Source: an uncultured Lachnospiraceae bacterium (lineage in GTDB: Bacteria > Bacillota > Clostridia > Lachnospirales > Lachnospiraceae). Taken from it: a stretch of 7,026 nt of DNA. The position numbers and the translations under genes were made by a program. Below are positions 1 to 5,976 of the stretch, one piece after another. Position 1 is the stretch's first letter; the number at the start of each line of letters is the position of its first letter. Where the stretch lies: positions 1 to 7,026 of the forward strand of contig USKC01000165.1 in the NCBI GenBank assembly GCA_900555195.1, given 5' to 3'. The notes below the pieces were generated by a model. The model was not told the origin of the DNA, did not search any database, and saw only the letters and a program-made list of their open reading frames with translations.

Positions 1-1424
1 TCCTGTAGCTTGATCTGACTTTCCTCTCCGATCATGGAGATTTTGTTGGAGATTCCGTCGTTCACCAGCTGTTCCACCGTTTTCCCGAAGATGTTGGTCT
101 CCCAGATGCCCTCGGCATCTTTCTCCGCATCAGAGATGTAGTGGATTAGATCCTCCGCCTGCTCTTGTGTGCCCACAATCGGGGCGATCTCGGTGATCAC
201 ATTCGCCTTGATCAGATGGATGGAAGGGCTCTCCGCCCTGATTTTTACGCCGAATTTATTGCCGTGGCGGATGACTTCAGGTTTCTCAAGCCGGATCTCG
301 GAGCGTTCCGGCGTCACCACGCCGTAGCCCTTCATTCGCACGGATTCCATGGCGCACAGCACCTTCGCATATTCCTTCCGCATCTTGGACATTTCCCTCA
401 ATACGGCGATCAGCTGATATTCGCTGCTCACGTTCTCACCGATCATCTCACTGATCATTTCATAATAATATTTGTCGTCCACATCCAGCACCACCCGGAT
501 GCTCCCATCCGCCATATTGATGCTCTCCGTGATGCAGCGCCGGATATATTCTCCTCCCAGCGTCACCGCTCCGTCCACCACATCCCTGATCGTATCGATC
601 CCTTCCATCATCTGACGGATCTGTCCGATCAGTTCCGCTTTCAGCCTATGGGTATTGGGCAGCATCTCCACCCATTTCGGCATATAGAATTCGATCATGG
701 TAACCGGGAATTCATAGAGAACGCTTTCCATGATCCGGTTGATATCCTCTTTTTTCAGCTGCTCGCAGTTCACCGGCAGCGCCGTCACATGGTATTTCTC
801 CTGGATGGCCGCCGCTGTCCTGGCCGCTTCGTCCGAGAAGGGACGGGAAGAATTCACCAGCACAAGGAAGGGCTTATGCAGCTTTTTCAGTTCCTGGATC
901 GCCTTTTCCTCCGGCGCCTCATAATTTTCCCTGGCCAGTTCCCCGATGCTTCCATCCGTGGTCACGACGATGCCGATTGTGGAGTGATCGGTAATGACCT
1001 TCTTTGTTCCAACCTCCGCAGCCTGGGTAAATGGGATCTCATAGTCATACCAGGGCGTTTTCACCAATCGTTCCTCGTCATCTTCCATATGCCCGGCCGC
1101 GCCTTCCACCATAAAGCCCACACAGTCCACGAGCCGCACCTTCACGCCCACATCGCCGCTCAGGGTGATCTGTGCCGCTTCCTGCGGGATGAATTTGGGT
1201 TCCGTGGTGGTGATCGTCTTCCCTCCGGAGCTCTGGGGCAGCTCATCCTGCGCCCTCGCCCGTTCCGCCTCATCCGTAATATACGGGAGTACCAGCAGAT
1301 CCATAAATCGTTTGATAAAGGTGGATTTGCCGGTACGCACCGGCCCGACCACGCCGATATAGATTTCGCCTCCGGTTCTTCGCTGAATATCCCTGTATAG
1401 ATTCTGAGTATGCAAAGTATCCAT
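1..1424 (-). CDS. spoIVA: Stage IV sporulation protein A, spore coat basement ATPase (3' end cut by window edge)
   Basis: SpoIVA is made in the mother cell and uses ATP hydrolysis to polymerise on the outer forespore membrane, forming the platform on which the spore coat assembles and supporting cortex formation. The frame is open from ATG at 1424 to the window edge, giving 474 residues; the B. subtilis protein is 492, so only the extreme C-terminus is missing. A Walker A loop of the TRAFAC GTPase-like type (G-P-V-R-T-G-K-S-T) sits at about residues 27-35 and a Walker B-like R-L-V-D-C-V-G at about 97-103. I also recognise the family segments T-P-W-Y-D-Y, H-S-T-I-G-I-V-V-T-T-D-G, A-L-P-V-N, Y-E-F-P-V and A-P-I-V-G-T. 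The start is supported by the Shine-Dalgarno AAGGGGA at 1437-1431, seven bases upstream (1430-1424 boundary), and by a sigma-E-like promoter about 30 nt before the ATG. It follows tyrS after 150 bp and appears to be transcribed on its own. Identification is very secure. Confidence 0.96.
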   Translation of the reverse strand, partial: MDTLHTQNLYRDIQRRTGGEIYIGVVGPVRTGKSTFIKRFMDLLVLPYITDEAERARAQDELPQSSGGKTITTTEPKFIPQEAAQITLSGDVGVKVRLVDCVGFMVEGAAGHMEDDEERLVKTPWYDYEIPFTQAAEVGTKKVITDHSTIGIVVTTDGSIGELARENYEAPEEKAIQELKKLHKPFLVLVNSSRPFSDEAARTAAAIQEKYHVTALPVNCEQLKKEDINRIMESVLYEFPVTMIEFYMPKWVEMLPNTHRLKAELIGQIRQMMEGIDTIRDVVDGAVTLGGEYIRRCITESINMADGSIRVVLDVDDKYYYEMISEMIGENVSSEYQLIAVLREMSKMRKEYAKVLCAMESVRMKGYGVVTPERSEIRLEKPEVIRHGNKFGVKIRAESPSIHLIKANVITEIAPIVGTQEQAEDLIHYISDAEKDAEGIWETNIFGKTVEQLVNDGISNKISMIGEESQIKLQ

Positions 1425-1459
1425 AAATAATCCCCTTCCGCCTGTTCCTGGATGGTACC

Positions 1460-1489
1460 AGTATATGGCTGGAAGGGGAAGATTATTCC
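1460..1489 (-). promoter_or_regulatory. Candidate sigma-E promoter of spoIVA
   Basis: On the minus strand GGAATAAT (1489-1482) and CATATACT (1467-1460) are separated by exactly 14 nt. Against the B. subtilis sigma-E consensus (GKMATATT, 13-15 nt, CATACAMT) each box matches seven of eight positions. Transcription would start near 1453, leaving a leader of about 30 nt with a good ribosome site before the spoIVA ATG. In B. subtilis spoIVA is a sigma-E gene expressed in the mother cell, so function and motif agree. No start site has been mapped here. Confidence 0.72.
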
Positions 1490-1513
1490 GCCACTCTTAT
1501 GACTTTCTGCCGT

Positions 1514-1555
1514 CTTTCAGGTAGGACAAGGCTGCGCGTTCCTGAAAATTTCAGG
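1514..1555 (-). repeat. Alternative inverted repeats downstream of tyrS
   Basis: Reading the minus strand, CCTGAAA (1555-1549), TTTCAGG (1547-1541) and CCTGAAA again (about 1521-1515) follow one another. The central copy can pair with the first, in a very tight hairpin, or with the third, as a 7-bp stem with a loop of about 19 nt. No run of U follows, so it is not a classical intrinsic terminator, although it is the only structure seen between the tyrS stop and the spoIVA promoter. It may be a weak 3' end or a processing site for the tyrS transcript; this is uncertain. Confidence 0.35.
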
Positions 1556-1574
1556 ATACAGTCTGCCCAAAGGC

Positions 1575-2798
1575 TTATTCCACGATGATCCGCTTGAAGT
1601 TCTTCTTGCCGCGCTTCAGCACCTTTCCATCCTTCGCGAAATCCTCTCCGGCAAAGGTCGCATGGATATCCGTAACCTTTTCTCCTTCCATGGACACGCC
1701 TCCCTGTTCCACAGCGCGCCGTCCTTCCGAACGGGAAGATACCAGGCCTGATTTTACCAGCAGATCAAGAATATCAATGTTGCCGTCCTTCAGATCCGCT
1801 TCCGTCAGTCTGGCGGTGGGCATTTCTGCAGCGCTTCCGCCTGCGAACAGCGCTCTTGCGCTCTCCTGCGCCTTCTGCGCCTCTCCTTCATCATGCACCA
1901 GCTTCGTCAGTTCAAAGGCCAGGATCTCCTTCGCCGTATTCAGCTGGCTTCCTTCCCACTTATCCATTTCATCAATCTGTTCCACCGGCAGGAACGTGAG
2001 CATGCGCAGGCACTTGAGCACATCCGCGTCCGCGATGTTCCTCCAGTACTGGTAGAATTCAAACGGAGAGGTCTTATTCGGATCCAGCCATACCGCGCCC
2101 TTCTGGGTCTTACCCATCTTCTTTCCTTCGGAATTCAGAAGCAGGGTGATGGTCATCGCATAAGCATCTTTTCCCAGTTTCTTACGGATCAGTTCGGTTC
2201 CGCCCAGCATATTGCTCCACTGGTCATCGCCTCCGAACTGCATATTGCAGCCGTACTTCTTGTAGAGCATCAGGAAGTCATAGCTCTGCATAATCATGTA
2301 ATTGAATTCCAGGAAGCTGAGCCCTCTCTCCATACGCTGCTTGTAGCATTCCGCACGGAGCATATTATTGACGGAAAAGCAGGCCCCCACCTCTCGGAGC
2401 AGTTCCACATAGTTCAAATCCAGCAGCCAGTCGGCATTGTTAGCCAGAATGGCCTTTCCATCCGAAAAATCAATAAATTTGCTCATCTGTTTCTGGAAGC
2501 AGGCGCAGTTATGATCAATGGTCTCCTTGGTCATCATGGTTCTCATATCCGTCCTTCCGGAAGGATCCCCGATCATGCCCGTTCCTCCGCCCAGCAGCGC
2601 GATCGGACGGTTTCCCGCCATCTGAAGCCGCTTCATCAGGCACAACGCCATGAAATGGCCCACATGGAGGCTGTCCGCCGTCGGGTCAAAGCCGATATAG
2701 AAAGTCGCCTTCCCTGCGTTCACCAGTTCTCTGATCTCTTCCTCGTCCGTCAGCTGCGCCAGCAGACCGCGCGCTTTTAACTCTTCAAATACCTTCAT
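1575..2798 (-). CDS. tyrS: Tyrosyl-tRNA synthetase
   Basis: This cytoplasmic class I aminoacyl-tRNA synthetase joins tyrosine to tRNA-Tyr using ATP. The 407-residue product is a normal full length. The HIGH signature appears as H-V-G-H at residues 45-48, the tyrosine pocket and tRNA-binding region includes [12 protein letters not shown] (70-81) and Q-F-G-G-D-D-Q-W (187-194), and the KMSKS loop is K-M-G-K-T (227-231). An S4-like RNA-binding domain occupies roughly residues 340-400 and the protein ends in a basic K-R-G-K-K-N-F-K-R tail. The Q-F-G-G-D-D-Q-W and K-M-G-K-T wording looks closer to the TyrZ branch than to the B. subtilis or E. coli TyrS branch, judged from memory. The start has a strong Shine-Dalgarno (AAGGAG, 2812-2807) 8 nt upstream. 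Expression should be controlled by the T-box leader in front of it, which carries a tyrosine codon. Confidence 0.97.
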   Translation of the reverse strand: MKVFEELKARGLLAQLTDEEEIRELVNAGKATFYIGFDPTADSLHVGHFMALCLMKRLQMAGNRPIALLGGGTGMIGDPSGRTDMRTMMTKETIDHNCACFQKQMSKFIDFSDGKAILANNADWLLDLNYVELLREVGACFSVNNMLRAECYKQRMERGLSFLEFNYMIMQSYDFLMLYKKYGCNMQFGGDDQWSNMLGGTELIRKKLGKDAYAMTITLLLNSEGKKMGKTQKGAVWLDPNKTSPFEFYQYWRNIADADVLKCLRMLTFLPVEQIDEMDKWEGSQLNTAKEILAFELTKLVHDEGEAQKAQESARALFAGGSAAEMPTARLTEADLKDGNIDILDLLVKSGLVSSRSEGRRAVEQGGVSMEGEKVTDIHATFAGEDFAKDGKVLKRGKKNFKRIIVE

Positions 2799-2806
2799 CT
2801 TCCTCT

Positions 2807-2812
2807 CTCCTT
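2807..2812 (-). promoter_or_regulatory. Ribosome binding site of tyrS
   Basis: AAGGAG on the minus strand lies 8 nt before the ATG at 2798. It lies about 90 nt beyond the T-box terminator and outside its hairpin. This suggests that the leader controls transcription termination rather than hiding the ribosome site. Confidence 0.8.
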
Positions 2813-2877
2813 TTTCAAATTATCCGTAAGGCAACAACTGCATTATGCGTGAGTGCGCATCAACGTTTTTTTATCCG

Positions 2878-2898
2878 ATAGGAAATAAAATTTCCTAT
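2878..2898 (-). repeat. Perfect 9-bp AT-rich inverted repeat between T-box terminator and tyrS
   Basis: ATAGGAAAT, a TTT spacer and ATTTCCTAT form a perfect 9-bp stem on the minus strand. It begins 5 nt after the U8 tract of the T-box terminator, so it is present only in read-through transcripts. No U run follows it. It could stabilise the 5' end of a processed tyrS mRNA, or be an operator-like palindrome in DNA; the sequence does not decide. Confidence 0.5.
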
Positions 2899-2903
2899 TG
2901 AAT

Positions 2904-2941
2904 AAAAAAAAGTCCTTCTTCCTGTTCCCAGGAAAAAGGAC
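2904..2941 (-). terminator. Intrinsic terminator of the tyrS T-box leader
   Basis: The two 13-nt arms GTCCTTTTTCCTG and CAGGAAGAAGGAC (2941-2929 and 2924-2912) close on a GGAA loop with twelve Watson-Crick pairs and one U-G wobble. They are followed by eight U (2911-2904). The first bases of the 5' arm (GUCCUUU) can instead pair with the AAAGG of the T-box sequence at 2970-2966. That is the expected competition between antiterminator and terminator. Confidence 0.93.
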
Positions 2942-3232
2942 GCATCTTCCAAGACCGTGTTACCACCTTTCTTCACAGCCAGCTTACGCTGTCTGCCTCA
3001 CCAAGTACGGCTGTTCCCTTCCGCCTGCAGTCGGACAGTTCCTAGCGATACTCCTGCGCGATAACGGTCGCCTTCCGTCGCAGCCTACTCTCCCTCGATT
3101 TCGGTGCGCCACTCCGGGATGTATTCAGGGGACTTCTCCTGCGCCTCTCATCTGCCGGCTGCTTTCTGTCGGTTCCGCTCTCCCTTACTTCTTCCCATCT
3201 TCGTATTTGGAAAATCATATTTGCCTTAAACT
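2904..3232 (-). promoter_or_regulatory. Tyrosine-specific T-box riboswitch controlling tyrS
   Basis: T-box leaders bind a specific tRNA and let transcription continue when that tRNA is uncharged. On the minus strand Stem I has the loop E half AGUA (3189-3186) and the opposite GAA (3126-3124) followed directly by the specifier UAC (3123-3121), a tyrosine codon, then A. A GAUGAGAG element near the tip resembles the usual distal Stem I motif. A Stem II-like hairpin (about 3083-3054, CUGCG against CGCAG) carries a second AGUA at 3089-3086. Stem III is a compact hairpin with a GUAA tetraloop (2995-2976). The T-box sequence AAAGGUGGUAACACGG is at 2970-2955; its UGGU can pair with the ACCA end expected of tRNA-Tyr. 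The terminator follows. The gene downstream, tyrS, matches the specifier. The 5' boundary is estimated from the promoter. Confidence 0.95.
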
Positions 3233-3238
3233 AATGTC

Positions 3239-3267
3239 AATGTAGCATAAAGGCCTTTCTGTGTCAA
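3239..3267 (-). promoter_or_regulatory. Candidate sigma-A promoter of the T-box/tyrS transcript
   Basis: TTGACA (3267-3262) is a perfect -35 box, followed after 17 nt by TACATT (3244-3239), which matches four of six bases of the -10 consensus. Transcription would start near 3232, about 25-30 nt before Stem I. A second TTGACA (3240-3235) overlaps the -10 box and has TATGAT (3219-3214) 15 nt after it. Its spacing is short, but it would start RNA almost at the foot of Stem I. Either or both could be used. Confidence 0.7.
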
Positions 3268-3327
3268 CACATTTTTCCAGCCTTATTTTCTATCATGTTT
3301 TCGGTCACTTTTCTGAGCGGGTGCAGT

Positions 3328-4791
3328 TCACTTTCCATGCTGTCCAGTTTTTCGCCCGTCCAAAGAGGGGACCTCTCCCTTCAGGCTGCCCTGCAGCCTG
3401 GGACGGAAGAATCGATCCGCCAGTTTTCTGCCGTCAAAGGGGATCAGCGGGTATACATAGCTTTGCCCGGATATGGTGCGGTTGCTGATTATGCTGATCA
3501 CGCACAGAAGGATGCCACATACATATCCTGCGATTCCAAAGATCGATGTGAAGATCAGATTCAGAATGCGCATGAATTTCAGCGCATATCCCAGTTCGTA
3601 GCTGGCCTGAGTATAACTGGCCATGGCTACGAACGCCATATACAGCATCACTTCGCTGTTGAACCATCCGCTCTGGACGGAGAATTCCCCCAATACCAGC
3701 GCGGCCAGGATGCTCAGCGGCGTGCTCAGCATATTCGGCGTATTCACCGCTGCCAGGCGAAGGCCGTCGATCGCCAGTTCCAGTAGTAAAAACTGCCAGA
3801 TGAGCGGAATGTTCACCGTATCCCTTACCCGGATGAAATCAAAACCTTCCGGCAGCCATTGCGGATATTGCATGAACAACAGAAAAGTCGGTGTGAGCAA
3901 ATAAGTCAAAATCGCAATCAACAGTCTTGTAAGGCGCAAATAGGTTCCTGTGATCGGAGGGAAGTAGAAGTCATCCGCCTCCTCTACCAGATCAAATACC
4001 GTTGTGGGCAGGATCAGGACAGAGGGAGAATTATCAACCAGCAAGACAATATTTCCCTCCAGCGCCTGCGCCGCTGCCGTGTCTGGCCGTTCCGTGAATT
4101 TAAACTTTGGGAAGGGATTATACCATTTCCGCTGATAGAGGCATTCCGCCAGGCTTTCCTGGTTCATGGTCAGCGCATCCACCCGGATGGACTGGATCCG
4201 TTTCCGGATTTTGTCCAGGAAGGCATGGTCCACTCTGTCATCCATATAGCAGATAACGATATCCGTCTGGGAACTTTCCCCTGCACGCAGCATTTCCATC
4301 ACCAGCTTGGGGGAACGGATCCTACGCCGGATGAGCGCAGTATTGAACACAATGGTCTCCACGAACCCATCCTTAGAGCCCCGCAGCACTTTGTCCTTTT
4401 CCGGCTCTTCCACGCCTCTTGCCGGATAGGTTCTCGCATCTATCCGAATGCACTGTTCATAGCCGTCCACGAAAAGAACCGGCACGCCGGACAGAATGGC
4501 ATAGAAAATCTCTTCCCATTCCGCCTTCAGTTCCACCTCCACATAGGGCACAAATCCTTTTGACAGCCCCTGCGCATCCTCCGGCATATCCTTCTCTTCC
4601 ATTTCCAGAAAGTGCTCCAGAATCTTTTCCATCAGTTCATCTTTGCAGAAGCCGTCTATGAAAGCAAGGCAGGCCTCCCTTCCCCCAATCCGGATCTTGC
4701 GGCAGATGATATCAAAACTCTGATCCACTTTCAGCGTTTCATTCAGATAGTCCATGTTTTCACTAAGCCCCGGGGCCATATGTTTCTCCAT
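3328..4791 (-). CDS. spoVAF: GerA-family spore membrane protein, SpoVAF-like
   Basis: GerA-family A subunits are membrane proteins of the spore inner membrane; SpoVAF is the member linked to the SpoVA (dipicolinate channel) proteins and is known to boost germination. From the chosen start the product has 487 residues: a soluble N-terminal part to about residue 285, then four or five hydrophobic segments at about 290-308, 328-350, 358-372, 380-393 and 407-436, and a polar tail. Segments that recall B. subtilis SpoVAF are Y-P-A-R-G-V-E-E-P, R-G-S-K-D-G-F-V-E-T-I-V-F-N-T-A-L-I-R-R-R-I-R, T-E-R-P-D-T-A-A, S-P-S-V-L-I-L-P-T-T and P-L-I-P-F-D-G. The ATG at 4791 is preferred because AAGGAG (4808-4803) precedes it by 11 nt; the ATG at 4827 lies in a terminator loop and lacks a ribosome site. 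A sigma-G promoter is expected in the forespore, but I could not find a convincing one. No spoVA genes are adjacent. A general GerXA germinant-receptor subunit is the main alternative. Confidence 0.85.
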   Translation of the reverse strand: MEKHMAPGLSENMDYLNETLKVDQSFDIICRKIRIGGREACLAFIDGFCKDELMEKILEHFLEMEEKDMPEDAQGLSKGFVPYVEVELKAEWEEIFYAILSGVPVLFVDGYEQCIRIDARTYPARGVEEPEKDKVLRGSKDGFVETIVFNTALIRRRIRSPKLVMEMLRAGESSQTDIVICYMDDRVDHAFLDKIRKRIQSIRVDALTMNQESLAECLYQRKWYNPFPKFKFTERPDTAAAQALEGNIVLLVDNSPSVLILPTTVFDLVEEADDFYFPPITGTYLRLTRLLIAILTYLLTPTFLLFMQYPQWLPEGFDFIRVRDTVNIPLIWQFLLLELAIDGLRLAAVNTPNMLSTPLSILAALVLGEFSVQSGWFNSEVMLYMAFVAMASYTQASYELGYALKFMRILNLIFTSIFGIAGYVCGILLCVISIISNRTISGQSYVYPLIPFDGRKLADRFFRPRLQGSLKGEVPSLDGRKTGQHGK

Positions 4792-4795
4792 AAGC

Positions 4796-4844
4796 AAAAA
4801 AACTCCTTTTCGGACAGATACGATCATTCTGCCCGAAAAGGAGT
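4796..4844 (-). terminator. Intrinsic terminator after dut, overlapping the spoVAF ribosome site
   Basis: ACTCCTTTTCGG (4844-4833) and CCGAAAAGGAGT (4813-4802) form a perfect 12-bp stem; inside the 19-nt loop CAGA and TCTG can add four more pairs. Seven U follow (4802-4796, the first also closing the stem). The hairpin begins 47 nt after the dut stop, so it should end the nrdD-nrdG-dut transcript. Its 3' arm contains AAGGAG, the likely Shine-Dalgarno of spoVAF. Confidence 0.88.
4803..4808 (-). promoter_or_regulatory. Ribosome binding site of spoVAF, inside terminator stem
   Basis: AAGGAG is 11 nt upstream of the ATG at 4791, at the long end of usual spacing because the U run lies between them. 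All six bases are paired in the terminator hairpin, so RNA that reads through from dut would hide this site. It decides the start of spoVAF in favour of 4791 over 4827. Confidence 0.7.
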
Positions 4845-4891
4845 GAATTTATGCGGATATATAAGCCTCCAGCCATCTGGCAGCCTGTACT

Positions 4892-5404
4892 TTACCTGCC
4901 TGTGCTTCCAAAACCACCGTTTCTTACACCGTCCGCCTCATCATCCTGGGTAATTCCATATTCCAGGAAAATTCCCTGCATGAACCCTTCGCCAGCCTTC
5001 AGTTCCAGCGTCTTTCCCTCATTGGAATCATTGGTGATCTTCGCGAAAATATGGCCTTCATTGTCGCTGTTATAATAATCGCTGTCAATGATTCCCACAG
5101 TATTGTTCAGCTGCAGCCTGTATTTAAAGCCCAGGCCGCTTCTCGGATACAGATGAAGCACCCATTCCGGCTCCATCCATGCCCGGATTCCAGTCGGGAT
5201 CTTTGCCGTCTCTCCCGGAGCGAGCGTACAGTCGGAAGGAATGAAAAAATCATAGCCCGCGCTTCCGGATGTCGCCCTTCTGGGCAGTCTGATCCCTTCG
5301 TATATCGCTTCCGCCTTTTCTTTTGAACATTCCGGAAAGGCGTCCATATAATCCTTCAGGAATTCCTCCCTGCTCACCTTCATAAATTTTGCTATCCTTC
5401 GCAT
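4892..5404 (-). CDS. dut: dUTP diphosphatase (dUTPase)
   Basis: dUTPase hydrolyses dUTP to dUMP and pyrophosphate, keeping uracil out of DNA and supplying the thymidylate precursor. The five motifs of the trimeric family are in order in a 170-residue product: S-A-G-Y-D-F (about 48-53), P-R-S-G-L-G (87-92), G-I-I-D-S-D-Y (104-110, with the catalytic Asp at 107), G-E-G-F-M-Q-G-I-F (138-146) and the C-terminal R-N-G-G-F-G-S-T-G (161-169). Motif 1 begins after some 45 residues, a longer lead than the roughly 20 usual in bacterial enzymes; this extension is charged and probably helical. The ATG at 5404 is chosen because AAAGGAG (5418-5412) precedes it by 7 nt. ATGs at 5425 and 5383 are alternatives. 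It overlaps the nrdG end by 13 nt, which suggests coupled translation. A terminator follows. Confidence 0.93.
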   Translation of the reverse strand: MRRIAKFMKVSREEFLKDYMDAFPECSKEKAEAIYEGIRLPRRATSGSAGYDFFIPSDCTLAPGETAKIPTGIRAWMEPEWVLHLYPRSGLGFKYRLQLNNTVGIIDSDYYNSDNEGHIFAKITNDSNEGKTLELKAGEGFMQGIFLEYGITQDDEADGVRNGGFGSTGR

Positions 5405-5973
5405 CCTGCTGCTCCTTTCTGCCATGCTGCTTTTGCAAATATATCTGTCTGCCCGTCAGGCGTCTGCGCATAATCCGGGCAGTGGAGAATGGGGACGCTG
5501 GGATCCTGCTGTTTCAGAGAGGCCTGTACATCGATGACCCGCTGATTGGAACTTCCCTTCCACATCAGTTTCTCATCCCGCTTATCGATCTGGAATTCTC
5601 CGTCCACCAGCACATCCACATAGGTGAGAATAGAATCCTGATACAGCCTTTCCCACACATCTCCGGTATACAGCCAGATCGTTTTATTCGGATATTTCTT
5701 CTTAATCTCCGCCATCAGCCTACGCACATCCCCTTTATTGGCCGGATGCAGCGGATCGCCTCCGGAAAAAGTGATCCCGGAAATATAGGACTGATCCAGC
5801 TGGTCATAGATTTCCTGCTTCGCCGCTTCATCAAAGCGGAGGCCGCCTTCCGGATCCCAGGTGATAGGATTATGGCAGCCCTTGCAGCAGTGCTCACAGC
5901 CCGCCACCCACAGGACAACCCGGAGGCCGTCGCCGTTTCGCATATCATCTTTCGTAATATTATGGTAACGCAT
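5392..5973 (-). CDS. nrdG: Anaerobic ribonucleotide reductase activating protein (radical SAM)
   Basis: NrdG is the radical S-adenosylmethionine enzyme that makes the glycyl radical on NrdD under anaerobic conditions. The product has 193 residues. The iron-sulfur cluster motif C-x3-C-x2-C is formed by Cys26, Cys30 and Cys33 in the context G-C-E-H-C-C-K-G-C-H-N, with an additional Cys at 29. The family SAM-binding segment F-S-G-G-D-P-L appears at about residues 69-75, and W-L-Y-T-G at about 100-104. The ATG lies 3 nt after the nrdD stop. The nearest good Shine-Dalgarno (AAAGGA near 5993-5988) is about 14 nt away inside the nrdD end, so translation is probably coupled to nrdD. Its own end overlaps the start of dut. 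Confidence 0.96.
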   Translation of the reverse strand: MRYHNITKDDMRNGDGLRVVLWVAGCEHCCKGCHNPITWDPEGGLRFDEAAKQEIYDQLDQSYISGITFSGGDPLHPANKGDVRRLMAEIKKKYPNKTIWLYTGDVWERLYQDSILTYVDVLVDGEFQIDKRDEKLMWKGSSNQRVIDVQASLKQQDPSVPILHCPDYAQTPDGQTDIFAKAAWQKGAAGCEG

Positions 5974-5976
5974 GTC

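Noticed and set aside
165..1400. Long plus-strand open frame of 411 codons
   Set aside because: It is antisense to spoIVA, whose product is clearly recognisable. The His-, Phe- and Arg-rich translation resembles no family and is what reverse reading of this codon usage produces.
1893..2780. Plus-strand open frame of 295 codons opposite tyrS
   Set aside because: It mirrors a well-conserved synthetase gene, has low-complexity His/Gln-rich translation and no recognisable domain.
2898..3245. Plus-strand open frame of 115 codons in the gap before tyrS
   Set aside because: It is exactly antisense to the T-box leader, whose RNA structures explain the sequence.
3268..3327. Possible terminator after spoVAF
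   Set aside because: No stem followed by a U run was found between the spoVAF stop and the tyrS promoter; only AT-rich sequence is present.
3859..4563. Plus-strand open frame of 234 codons opposite spoVAF
   Set aside because: It is a shadow of the GerA-family gene, with no ribosome site or family features of its own.
4792..4827. Upstream ATG giving spoVAF 12 extra residues
   Set aside because: It lies in the loop of the terminator hairpin and has no Shine-Dalgarno; the ATG at 4791 does.
4822..4854. Sigma-G promoter for spoVAF
   Set aside because: GCATAA is a perfect -35 match, but the best -10 is imperfect and 20 nt away, so it is not listed as a feature.
5405..5425. Upstream ATG giving dut 7 extra residues
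   Set aside because: The good AAAGGAG at 5418-5412 lies downstream of this ATG and is correctly spaced for 5404 instead.
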